A stretch of 64,000 nucleotides of DNA from Setomelanomma holmii (lineage: Eukaryota; Ascomycota; Dothideomycetes; Pleosporales; Phaeosphaeriaceae): positions 496,001-560,000 of the forward strand of contig ML978158.1 in the NCBI GenBank assembly GCA_010015745.1, written 5' to 3'. The position numbers and the translations under genes are program-made. The notes under the pieces were generated by a model. That model did no database searches. It was not told the origin of the DNA and worked only from the letters and a program-made list of their open reading frames with translations. Below, piece after piece: positions 54,252-63,948 of this stretch (positions within the stretch are counted from its first letter, which is position 1; each line of letters opens with the position of its first letter).

Positions 54252-55472
54252 TCAGAACTTGCTCCTGACCAGCATGTGGCCCCGCTGGTACGGCAAACTC
54301 ACCTCGCGTTCCTGGTACTCCTTGGACAAGGGCACTGGTTGGGGATTCAGTATCTCTTCGTCGCCAAAGCCTGCGTCGCCTTGGAACCTACGCTTGTAGT
54401 GCGCCGCGCCTACGGGCTGGGGGGCGCCGTATTCGGCATATTCGCCGTAGGGCCCGTAGTTGCCGCCTGCGCGCGGCCGGCGGGATTCGCTCTGCATCCA
54501 GGAGTCGCGCTCGGGGAGTCGGTCCTCATAGGCTTCGGGGCGGCGGCCTAGGGGCTCGGGAAAGGGACGAGCATCTGGGCGCCTTTCCTCTGGGTAGGGA
54601 GAGCGGTACTGGTCCTGCTCGTAGCGGTCCTCAAACTCGGCTTCATAGCGGGGTTCGCGGCCGCGCTCGATGTGGATATCGCGCTCCTCGTGGTAGCGAG
54701 GGCCACGGGCTTCGATGTGGATGTCCTCGTGGCGACCGCGTCCGTGAGCCTCGATGTGGATGTCGCGTTCATCGTGATGGCCGTGCCCATGAACATGGAC
54801 GTCGCGGTGCTCCTCATAGCGAGGCGGAGGAGGACCTCGGCCGTCACGCTCGATATAGACTTCGCGCTCTTCAACACGTCTGGGAGCACCGTCGCGCTCG
54901 ATGAAGACCTCACGCTCGACTCTCTCGGTGGTGTGCTGGGGTGCGTCGCGATGGATGTCGACATCGATGTGGGTCTCCTTCTTGGACGAGGACTTGGGCC
55001 TCTTTGGCTCTTCCACGGGCTCCAAGGTGGTCAGGTAGCCGAGCACCTCACTAAGACTGGCGTGGGCGATCTGAAGCTCCTTCTCCCTGTTCTCGAGCTT
55101 CTCCTTCTCGCTCAGCAGCCAGTAGAGACGGTGACGGACGCCAATGCGGCGGCCAGCTTCGATGTCGCCAGCGACGCGCTCGGTGTGGGGCGTGATGTTT
55201 TCAAGGGCGCCGCGCACATCGCGCATCGCTCCATAGACCCAGCGTGACTTTTCGGGATTGGCTTCGAGGGCGTCGTGGACTTCGCGGACAGCGAGGAGAC
55301 GGCGGACTTCATCGAGATCGGTGCGCACGCGGCCGATGATGCGCACGTAGACAGCATTGGATGGGCCGACATCGCGAACTCGTTTGGCCTTGTACATGAA
55401 TTCACCGAACTTGTAGGCACCGCCAATCGCCGTGGCGGCGGCGCCCAAGGTGAGGATCTCTCCTTTAACCAT
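54252..55472 (-). CDS. Charged repeat protein with conserved helical N-terminus, unknown
   Basis: A single 406-aa frame from ATG 55472. The first 165 residues look globular and helical: a hydrophobic start (ILTLGAAATAIGGAYKFGEF, possibly a membrane anchor), then VRIIGRVRTDLDEVRRLLAV, ANPEKSRWVYGAMRDVRGAL and RRIGVRHRLYWLLSEKEKL. The middle has a tandem of related units rich in His, Asp, Ile and Glu (REVFIERDG, REVYIERDG, RDVHVHGHG, RDIHIEAHG, EDIHIEARG, RDIHIERG). The tail is Pro/Arg/Tyr-rich. GC-rich codons suppress stops on the other strand, giving false frames there. Function unknown; localisation to a membrane surface is possible. Confidence 0.8.
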   Translation of the reverse strand: MVKGEILTLGAAATAIGGAYKFGEFMYKAKRVRDVGPSNAVYVRIIGRVRTDLDEVRRLLAVREVHDALEANPEKSRWVYGAMRDVRGALENITPHTERVAGDIEAGRRIGVRHRLYWLLSEKEKLENREKELQIAHASLSEVLGYLTTLEPVEEPKRPKSSSKKETHIDVDIHRDAPQHTTERVEREVFIERDGAPRRVEEREVYIERDGRGPPPPRYEEHRDVHVHGHGHHDERDIHIEAHGRGRHEDIHIEARGPRYHEERDIHIERGREPRYEAEFEDRYEQDQYRSPYPEERRPDARPFPEPLGRRPEAYEDRLPERDSWMQSESRRPRAGGNYGPYGEYAEYGAPQPVGAAHYKRRFQGDAGFGDEEILNPQPVPLSKEYQEREVSLPYQRGHMLVRSKF

Positions 55473-56077
55473 GGTGTAGGCCGAGGGAGCTGAAAGGGAC
55501 TAGGGGACGCGTGATTTGTTGTTCAATGGAGCGTGTGAGGGCTTGCGAAGCTGCGGATGCCTGGTGCGAGCATCCCGCACTTCTGTGAGCGGCAGCAGAG
55601 GATGGGCGGCGGTGGTATTGTGGTGAAGTCAGAGCCGGGGGTACTGTGTTGTGTTTGGGGATGGCTGGGACGCTAGGCTAGCCGCTTGCGCGATGGGTGG
55701 CTTCAGGTTCAGCTTCGATAGCAACCAATCTGGGCACATGCCGAGGTCGTTCCGGAGCGCAATCAGCACCACTCTTAGCGTGTGGTGGAGCTCCAGCAGT
55801 TCGCGACGCGTTCGATGTAATAACTGCAATGCCTTTCGCCTCGTCGTTGTTGCACATGTGGTTTGTTGTTGTGGAAAGAGCTTCCAAGCTTACTTTGATG
55901 ATCCCTGTCACATGCTTCGCGACTGCCAACGCAGAGATGCCGAACCGAGCTGCGAGTATCCTTCTTCATCCCTACGCGGGGCTGATGGGAGACACTTATG
56001 TATGGAACTCGTTATGTCTAGGGGATGGAGACCAATGTGATGCAACCTGTAGTTGTTTCGACCTATTTACTGTTTGT
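55473..56077. other. Intergenic, promoter of the repeat protein
   Basis: No gene is supported. Overlapping frames of 83-151 codons at 55651-56152 are present on both strands without protein-like composition. Confidence 0.5.
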
Positions 56078-57780
56078 TTACTTTCCATACTTCGCAACAA
56101 AGGCCTTGACCTTAGGATCGCTCAGGCTGAGTTCATTGCCTTCTGCCTCTAGCAGCTCGCGATCCTTAGCATCTATCTCCCTTTCCATGTCCTTCAACTT
56201 TACGTCCAGTGTAGCATCGGACAAGCTGACTTGCCGAAACGGCGTGTGCTTGTACAAGGTATCTAGTATGATCCTCAAGTCTTTGTCCGCTTTACCTGAG
56301 CGCTCGGCCAACCTCTCGTGGCTCGATGTAGCCGCCGTGTTGTAGTGGTCATGAAGCTTTCTCTGTCGTTCGGTCTGCACATTGATGACGGCGTCTTGAA
56401 GTGCGTCAATGCTGTCTTGATTGAAAGGAATCCCAGCATGACGAAGAGCGTCTTGGAGTGCGACTGGGAGATCTAGCGTTTTGCTAGGCTTGAGCTTCAC
56501 CATGGGCGTGAATGCTAACGAGGGGCCGGATGTCGTTCGCCGTCTTGGTGGTGTGGGACGTGGAGCATGGACGTCGGGTAATCGCTTCGAAGCTGCAGCC
56601 TCGATGTGTGAAAGGACTTGTTGAAGCTCGTCAATATCCTTGGTGCTTGATGTGATGGTGTCGAGCCGCTTCGTCATGTATTGGAGGGTTGTCAGAACCT
56701 TATAGAGTCAGTATGGAACATGTGGTGATAAGTGGACGACTCACGTAGCTGAGCCAAGCACCTCGCGCTTGGGTGACATTTCGGTCTTTCCGCTCCTTCA
56801 TCTCGTTCATAGGTTTCCTGAGCTCATGCTCTACTACCATCTCGGCAACAGACGCAATCTCAGAGTGCAGCTCCTCCATCTCATTTTGCAGAGCGACCTT
56901 ACGTTGTTTCAGCTCCTCATCAGGGGAGTCGGAGTGGCCACTTGAGGGGTCCTTGGCAAGGCTATTGAGATAAACGGCGTCGACACGGGCTTTGATCTCG
57001 CAGGTTCGGAAAGAAATGATGGCCTTGCACCACTGCTCTATCGACTTCTCGTCCTGGCCGCCTTCATTCTGCGTGACCAACTTCGACACGATGCCTGGGA
57101 GGCGACTGAGAATCTGGTCGTCAGAGGCGAGGCGGTCGTGTAGGTAGCCTTTGATGGTGGCCTTTTCAGTGTCAATCTCTTTCTGTGTATCCGCTAACTG
57201 CTCAGTGATGGTTCCGGCGATGTCATCGACCTGTTCATGTGAGCGATGTCTTTTTCCCCAGACGCCTACATCTCACGTACCGCAACATCAAGCCTGGCTT
57301 TCTCCTGTCCCTCTTTCCTCCGCCTCTCGTTTCGTGCGTGCTCGGCATCTAGGTTCGGTTTCTCGAGCGCTTTTAGCTTGACCAAGGCATCCTTTTGGGC
57401 CTCCAAGATCTTGCTCTGTGCTTCGATTGCTGCAGTCGAGCTCTGCAGTGATTCAATTGCAGCTACAATCTCGTGATCCAAAAGTGGCCGCAAATGCTCG
57501 CCGTCGCTCTCATACTGGTGCAGCAAGTTTCTTTTCTTGAGTGTTTGATACCTATGTTGGCTATCAACGAATGCCCCTGGATTGGAAATGATATAGCCTA
57601 CAATTCGAGCTCCTCTTTGGTCAAGAGCGTCTCTTCGTGCAGATATTCCTCAACCCATGCCGCTGTCTCATGCTTGGTAGTCTCGTCCTCGAAGCCCTGG
57701 AGAATTTTGTCCAGATCAACGTCTAGCCCGCGTTCTTCCAGCACGTTCAACAGGTGGTGGGCTGCCTGTTCTTCTGCCAT
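56078..57780 (-). CDS. Coiled-coil protein, candidate augmin subunit 3 (HAUS3-like)
   Basis: Exons 57602-57780, 57281-57551, 56745-57230 and 56078-56698 give 518 aa. It starts with HHLLNVLEERGLDVDLDKIL, AAWVEEYLHEETLLTKEELELY and LLHQYESDGEHLRPLLDHEI, then long coiled coils (LQSSTAAIEAQSKILEAQK; LKQRKVALQNEMEELHSEI; LSYVLTTLQYMTKRLDTI). The opening 'short helical domain, L-T-x-E-E-L, then AI..L..ST..L..Q' pattern resembles the HAUS-augmin3 N-terminal domain; confidence in that is only moderate, and another spindle or kinetochore coiled coil is possible. It is divergent from thymidylate synthase across 204 bp. All introns are GT-AG, 46-51 bp. Confidence 0.7.
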
Positions 57781-57897
57781 GCTAGAGTGTTTTGGTCGTG
57801 ACAACGCTTTGTTGACGTCGATTTCCGCAGAGCGAAAGCGGTTAGGACGACAATTTACGGCTTGCCGCACGTGCCAGTCGCGCAGTCGCGCTTTGCG

Positions 57898-57905
57898 ACG
57901 CGCGT
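57898..57905. promoter_or_regulatory. ACGCG-containing palindrome in divergent promoter
   Basis: ACGCGCGT, a palindrome with the ACGCG core of the MBF/MCB cell-cycle element on both strands, about 80 bp upstream of the thymidylate synthase start. In yeasts this gene class is MBF-controlled at G1/S; occupancy here is inference. Confidence 0.3.
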
Positions 57906-57984
57906 GCGAAGCACTTTATTTCCCAGGCAAGTCAATACCGAGCCTATCTCTCGACTTCCACGATTGTGACATCGACATCAAGCA

Positions 57985-59037
57985 ATGGCCCCCGCGACTA
58001 CTCTCGAGCCCGCGATATCGCACTCAGAAGACTCGCAGCACACCAAAAATGCCGCAACATCCAACGGCACAGTGAAGAAGAGCGCGCCCTCAAACCCCTC
58101 ACATGAAGAGCACCAATACCTCAATCTCATAAGAGAAATCCTCGACAATGGCGAACATCGCCCCGACCGTACAGGGACCGGAACATACGCTGTACCCTTC
58201 CCGGCACAAATGAAGTTCACCCTCTCGCGCCCCTCCACCGACCCCTCACAACCACCCGAACTCATCCTCCCACTCCTCACCACAAAACGCGTCTTTCTCC
58301 GTGCAGTCATAGGCGAGCTGCTCTGGTTCGTCGCCGGCAGCACCCACAGCAAAGCCCTCTCGGACGCAGGCATCAAGATCTGGGACGGGAACGGAAGTCG
58401 CGAATACCTAGACAGTGTGGGGTTGGGACACTACGAGGAGGGCGAGCTGGGGCCGGTGTATGGCTTCCAATGGCGACACTTTGGAGCAGAATACAAGGGT
58501 CACGAACACGATTACACGGGCGAGGGCGTTGACCAACTCGCGGAGGTTATCGATAAGTTGAAGAACAAGCCTTACGATCGCCGCATCATATTGAGCGCAT
58601 GGAATCCAGCGGACCTCAAGAAGATGGCATTGCCACCCTGTCATATGTTTGCACAGTTCTACGTCTCATTCCCTCGGCAGCAAGAGGGTGCGACAGACAA
58701 GCCACGAGGAGTACTGCACTCATTACTGTACCAGCGAAGTTGCGACATGGGCCTCGGTGTCCCATTCAACATTGCGAGTTACGCGCTTCTGACACATATG
58801 CTGGCTCATGTGTGCGACCTTACACCGGGGACCTTCACACATACCTTGGGCGACGCGCATGTTTACCTCGATCATGTCGATGCGTTGAAAATACAATTAG
58901 AAAGAGAACCACGAGACTTCCCAACGATGAAGATCAACCGAGAAATAGGAGGAAGTATAGATGGTTGGAAGGCGGAGGAGTTTGAGGTCCTGGGATACAG
59001 GCCACATGGAGCCATTGCTATGAAGATGAGCGTTTGA
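57985..59037 (+). CDS. cdc21: Thymidylate synthase
   Basis: An intronless 350-aa frame from ATG 57985. After a 40-residue non-conserved N-terminus comes the full enzyme: RPDRTGTGTYAVPF, LLTTKRVFLRAVIGELLWF, GPVYGFQWRHFGA, DRRIILSAWNPADL, the active-site Cys219 in ALPPCHMFAQF, QRSCDMGLGVPFNIASYALL, HTLGDAHVYLDHVDAL and the C-terminal PHGAIAMKMSV with the conserved hydrophobic end. It makes dTMP from dUMP using methylene-THF, in the cytosol and nucleus. The fungal-type 'AVPFPAQ' insertion and length are normal. Confidence 0.98.
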   Translation: MAPATTLEPAISHSEDSQHTKNAATSNGTVKKSAPSNPSHEEHQYLNLIREILDNGEHRPDRTGTGTYAVPFPAQMKFTLSRPSTDPSQPPELILPLLTTKRVFLRAVIGELLWFVAGSTHSKALSDAGIKIWDGNGSREYLDSVGLGHYEEGELGPVYGFQWRHFGAEYKGHEHDYTGEGVDQLAEVIDKLKNKPYDRRIILSAWNPADLKKMALPPCHMFAQFYVSFPRQQEGATDKPRGVLHSLLYQRSCDMGLGVPFNIASYALLTHMLAHVCDLTPGTFTHTLGDAHVYLDHVDALKIQLEREPRDFPTMKINREIGGSIDGWKAEEFEVLGYRPHGAIAMKMSV

Positions 59038-59157
59038 GCACCAACAGCTCGTGTAGAATCTTGTACATACTTAGGGTGCTTGAGGCACGGCTATGAGTTT
59101 CGATGTCCTTGAAGTACATACACGACGGCCACGTACTCGTCCTTCGATGATGCTATT

Positions 59158-60294
59158 GTGAACGTCGTAGAGTCGGCCACCTACGGGGAAAGCCCATTGG
59201 GTACATTGTATTATCGAGAAAGCGAGCACAAGTGGGCTCTTAAACTGGGCGAATGGCTCGAAGTCTTCAGAGCAACTCTAAAACATCGCCACCTGACTGC
59301 GGACGAGATTCCATCTCAATATAGGGCTGCAACCACAGCCATCGATCAACACTTGCGCAACCATCGGATCACAGTGACCACCGCCGCTGCTCTAGCATCG
59401 GTGAACAGAGACCCGGATGCCTGCTGTGAAGAATATCAGAGATGAGGTTTTGTACTCGCAAGGTGCTACAAGCTTTGCCTGGGTGTGCATCGGTCACTGC
59501 AGCTGGACACTCTGCCAAGTCAATTACCGTAATGACTGGACGCAGCAGACGGTACAATACCATCTGGAGTTCCATCAGTCTTCAATGTCGTGGGCTAGGG
59601 GTCGAAACAAACATGCTCGGCCGTATACTTCAAGCACAGCCGCAAGCGAACCTTGAGTCATCCCAGGTCAGCACGCTGCTTGGTGAGCTCTCACACAAAT
59701 ACCGCGTGCTGCTAGTTTCGTCTGATCCAATGAATTGCGATCGACTCAGAACAGGAGAAGAACGGCGAGAAATCGTCGATGCAATTGACAACTCTCCTCA
59801 GAGACTCGATCACTCTCCATGACGCAACGAGCTGCCGGGTCCAGGACCTCACGAAAGCGCTCTACAAGCACTGCCCCAATGTACTGCACCTCAACGGCCA
59901 CGGGAGCAGACGTGGAATTTGCTTGGAGGATCGGTACGGCCAGGCAATAGAAGCAAGGGGAAACGCACTTGCGAACGTACTTCGGTCCAAAGACATCAAT
60001 CTCGTCATTCTCAACGCATGTTATTCCAGTAGACAGGCTCAGGCAATAGCTGATGTCGTGGATTGTGTCATCGGTGTAATTCGCACAACCTTAGCATACA
60101 CTTGACGTTTACTGATTCATCTCATCACGGTTGAAGGGCAGCTGTATGACGATGGTGCAATCGCATTCTCGAGAGAATTTTACAGGGCTCTCGGCAACGG
60201 AAGGTCATTTGAGGAATCATTCACTGAGGCAAAAGCTGCGATAGAGCTGGAGGGATATGAGACAAGGTTGCATTTTCTCCAAGTAGTGATATAA
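59158..60294 (+). pseudogene. CHAT-domain protein pseudogene
   Basis: Three or more frames carry a CHAT (caspase HetF-associated) protease-like domain. An N-terminal helical block (KLGEWLEVFRATLKHRHL) ends near 59443. Then YRVLLVSSDPMNCDRL and EERREIVDAI appear, shift near 59790 to VQDLTKALYKHCPNVLHLNGHGS (the His motif) and NLVILNACYSSRQAQAIA (the Cys motif), and, after another shift near 60105, DDGAIAFSREFYRALGNGRS and FEESFTEAKAAIELEG. The catalytic His and Cys are both still written, but the frame is broken at least twice. In fungi such domains sit in NLR-like or stand-alone cell-death proteins. The start codon is not identified. Confidence 0.82.
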
Positions 60295-60565
60295 TCATGG
60301 AAGCGATGCCCAGAGGCTTTTTTTATTGGTAACAATCTGTTTGCAATTGGCACTCTATCGTCCATCACTGCACCTCCCGGATCATCTCCACTCCATCCGG
60401 CATTTCGATCCCATGCCGTCCCGCAAACTCTCGCCAGTCAAATCGTGGCTGATACATATTCCGCATCGTCACATAATGCACGACACGCATCATGACGCAG
60501 TAGTCCTTCTCATGCGTTTTTCTCACCATCTTGGTAGGCCACTCCCACTCCAGTACACCGCCGCC

Positions 60566-61544
60566 TCACCCTTTCACCTTGAGTTCAAGACATCTGGCGA
60601 ACCACGAGGGTACCCTAGAGACACTAACTTCGCTCACACCCACTAGATCTTCCAACGCTTCAAGCGCAAACAAATAGTCTTCCACACCCTTCAGATGGAC
60701 ACGCGGACTTTCATATCCATGGTGCGAGCCCAATTTCTCAAACTCAACTTGTTCATCACACCACGCGACACACAATGTTAACCGCTTCAAAAGCTACTTC
60801 TTGCGCTCATCATCAGCGTGCTGCGTGATAGTCAGTACAAAACGTCTTACACGCTCATGCAGGCATCGCACCGCTCAGCCATCACCATCGTTGATGTCGA
60901 GAACAAGGCGAACGAACCGCATGTCGCGCAAGAGGTGGATACTGTGTGTCTCCAAAGGGTGTGAGGATGTGGTCTGATAGGAGAGAGACGGGATAGTCGG
61001 GTCTCGCGTCGATGCGGAGGGTGAATTCATTGTTTTTGGAAGAGCAGAGTTGATTAAAGTGAGAGTCAGCATGTAGACCAGTTGCCATGATGCCGTTCGA
61101 GGAAGGGGTGGAACTAGTGGTATTTCTGAATTCGCTGCATAGGGTTTTGTTGACGAGACACATGGTCAAGGAGAAGCTGTGGAGCATTTGATCTTGTACT
61201 TCTTTGACGTACTGGGGTATCGCAGGCATGCCATCTTTCAACGACCATACAAATCGACGAGTCACAGATGTCAAGAAGCCGCTTGTGTCTATGGGTCGAG
61301 CTCTTATTTCCCAGCGTAATCCGGCTTCCTTGTGGAACGAAAAGGTCAAACTAGACGGCACGACGAGGCGAAGGATGCATTGGCGTATCACGGTGGGTAG
61401 TTGCTCGAATGGAAATGTGTCAGCGGGGTTGAAGTCATGTTGGCTAGTCAAATTGTCGTTTGACTTAGACTTGATAATGTGACGCGCAAGTATGCCGAAG
61501 GTGTCTCTGCAGCGGTCGGCGTCGCAAGGGCATTGTCCTATCAA
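60566..61544 (-). pseudogene. F-box-like family pseudogene A
   Basis: A minus-strand frame from about 61544 holds FPFEQLPTVIRQCILRLVVP (F-box-like), RFVWSLKDGMPAIP, LVNKTLCSEFRN and LRIDARPDYPVSLL, then a frameshift near 60960 into LLRDMRFVRLVLDI, with stops near 60885 and 60793, and a last block VEDYLFALEALEDLVG and WFARCLELKVKG ending at 60566. The layout matches paralogue B (61973-63097). No ATG is in good context, so the start is uncertain. Confidence 0.7.
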
Positions 61545-61972
61545 ATATGGCCCGCGCGTGTTTGCTGCTATCGTCGCTTGCTAGGAGATAGGATTGGGGA
61601 CTGCCGTGTGCGCTTCATAAACATTGTTTGTGATTGATATTATAGCAACAATTTGTATGGATGGAGGCCAAATTCGCTTGAAATGAAGAAGGAAAGCGGT
61701 GTATCAGGCTTCAAATCTTAAGCGGAGCCATATCAAAGAAATCGACTTAACAGGCTCCCACAGGTCCCAAACTCTGGATGAGCCTCGCGTGGCCATCTTG
61801 CGCCAGATTCGTCTTCAAAGTTCTTCCTACTCCGGACACACCAAAACCTGCAAGGTCCGGTCAAAGAACTGCAAAGACTTCACGACTGTGCCACCCAGAA
61901 TTTGTCAATATCGTCCGGAACCACGATCTTGTTGCGCTCAGCAAACTCTTTCCAGTTCAACGTCGGCTGATA
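61545..61972. other. Gap between tandem relics
   Basis: Upstream flank of relic A and downstream flank of relic B. Frames here are shadows. Confidence 0.5.
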
Positions 61973-63097
61973 TCATTTGCGCGTCGTAATCCAAGCCATC
62001 TTCGACTTCTTAGTCCAAGTTGTTCTGCTCATGTTCCGCTTGACTTTCACAGGCGGCCAATCCGTCTCCAGAACCTCTACGCCCTTGCCCTGGATGCACA
62101 ACTGCAGGTACTGCGCATACCAGTCTGCCACACCGGTGATGCGGACATCCTTGATTCCACGTAATGTCGCGAGGCTTTCGAGCCCAAACATGTACTTGTT
62201 AGGTGTCGATGGCATATAAGTAGGCCGATGGTGGAATGGCACGCGTGGCATGATCGCAATGCGCACGGCCACTTTGAGCTCTTCGAGTAGGAATTTTCGG
62301 GTCGTCGTCGTCAGCGTGTTCTTTCAGCACGGCGACAAAATAGTTGAGCCTAGCGCGCTGGCGCTTGACTGTCCAGTGAGAGCTGTCATCAAGCACGACT
62401 TCGATGTGGATACTCCGAAGGTTGCGCAGCATTGATAGGCGGATGCCTTCGTTATTACCGAAGGGACCAAAGATGAGCGGTGATTCCATAGACGTGGGGT
62501 AGTGGGCCGATCCGTCCATAGTGAAGTTGTAGGTGTTGGAGCCGTATTAAACAGCTAGTCATGTCAGTAGATGCATCATACCTAGCATACGGCGATGTAT
62601 GACTTACCTCGTGCTTCGTTTGAGATCTCTTTGTTAACCAGGAGCAATGATGTCTCTACCCTGAGCCAATGCTCGTATTGCCCAAGGGGAATGGAATAAT
62701 ACGACCTCTGTGGGCCGATCAGCATAGGCACAGATTTCCCGTCCTTGGTCTTGGGAGCGATCTGCCAGCGCGTCTCGCGTCGTACACCACGCGCGTACGG
62801 CCCGTCAATTCGAGCATGGGATAGGACGAGATTGTATGGCAGTAAGAACTGGTAGATGTAGACTCGCAGTTCGGCGGGCAGATCCATCATACGAAAGTGG
62901 CCCCCACGAACGAAGACGGGCTCGGGTATTGATATGATAGAGCTATCATCATCGTCCAGATCCACTAGCTCTTTTCCCCTGTATGTCTCGTACACGAATT
63001 CTACCTCGTCATCTGGCATTGATTCCGTGCGCGAAGATGAGGGCTCAGGGTTGTGGGGCTTTGTGGGTCCACGTTGGTCCACATACCATCTGCCCAT
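61973..63097 (-). pseudogene. F-box-like family pseudogene B
   Basis: ATG 63097 starts a good exon (acidic region VDLDDDDSSIISI, then MMDLPAELRVYIYQFLLPY, RRETRWQIAPK, LLVNKEISNEAR) ending at a GTAAGT donor (62607). The matching acceptor near 62553 leads to AV, an in-frame TAA, then YGSNTYNFTM: a codon expected to be Leu has become a stop. The frame then runs LSMLRNLRSIHIEVVLDD and KRQRARLNYFVAVLKEHADD, and shifts by one base near 62290 into LLEELKVAVRIAIMP, LESLATLRGIKDVRITG and WYAQYLQLCIQGKG, ending at 61973. One nonsense and one frameshift make it a recent pseudogene. Confidence 0.8.
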
Positions 63098-63621
63098 GGC
63101 ATGTGGCAGATTTGAGGTTGAGCGTGAGTTAATGGTGCACGTCTAGGGATGAGGCTGGTGCTAGAGCTTTATGCAGGCAGGCGCGAGGTCGGGTGGTTCG
63201 CAGGCGTAGCAAACTGCGGGGAGTGCCAAGCCCCGCGTCCCATGGCAGGCAGCAGCAGAGCCTTGCCGCCTAGGTGTCGATTCCTGCAGTGAGAGCAGCC
63301 TCTTTGCTGCGCGTTGCAGAATTGCCCTATGAAGGACGAGTGGCTGTATAGGTGTGAGGTGAAAGAGAAAAGGCTACAGATGATTGACGAGAAGGTGCAA
63401 AGGCCACCAAAAGACAAGCGAATGGGAGTGCCGCAAAGGATGGTGCGACAAGGATGTTGTGAGCTTAACGCAACAGCGCTTCGAACATCCTTGTCGCATT
63501 GGTTGCTTAACAGCTGGAGGCAGTAGTGACTAACTTATCTTGTATGGTTTAGGCAGGCACCGCTATGGGGCGTTGTGCGCAAACAGCCTCGTGCTCGTGC
63601 TTCTTGCAACCGCTCCTCTTC
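63098..63621. other. Intergenic, no supported gene
   Basis: Promoter side of relic B and 3' flank of the right-edge gene. Short frames on both strands have no protein-like composition. Confidence 0.5.
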
Positions 63622-63948
63622 CTATAGGCGAGCGGAATCAGCCTCGGATCGCAACGCGATATGCTCAGAAATCTTCTTCATAAGCTGGCTTTGATTCTTT
63701 TCGGGCGGGACCAAGCTATCCGCGACGATCATGTAGAACGCAAGCCTTCCATCGAAGCGAATACTTTAGCACCATATCCATCTTCAGAAAGTGCGTACCT
63801 TTTGGAAGTAGGGCCCTTGAATGACTCGTGAGCTGACAGCAGTAGAGCCCGAGCAAAGTGACGAGGATCCAGACCACGCTCAGGCACGATTACAGCGTAC
63901 TGCCATAACTGTGCCCCAAGATCAAGACTATTACGTTCATGTCTGTAC
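63622..63948 (-). CDS. 3' part of an unrecognised gene at the right edge
   Basis: On the minus strand a frame from about 63948 reads LGAQLWQYAVIVPERGLD, FARALLLSAHESFKGPTSK, then the natural ending IRFDGRLAFYMIVADSLVP, QLMKKISEHIALRSEAD and a stop at 63622-63624. The two parts are offset by a stretch that starts GTACGC and ends CTAAAG: either a 35-bp intron, very short for a fungus, or a one-base frameshift in a longer frame (SEDGYGAK would be read through). The upstream boundary at about 63948 is a guess. I cannot name the family, but the ending is strongly protein-like. Confidence 0.5.

Noticed and set aside
54672..55247. 191-codon plus frame
   Set aside because: Antisense to the repeat protein; its Val/Asp pattern mirrors the sense repeats.
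56025..56345. 106-codon plus frame
   Set aside because: Antisense to the last exon of the coiled-coil gene.
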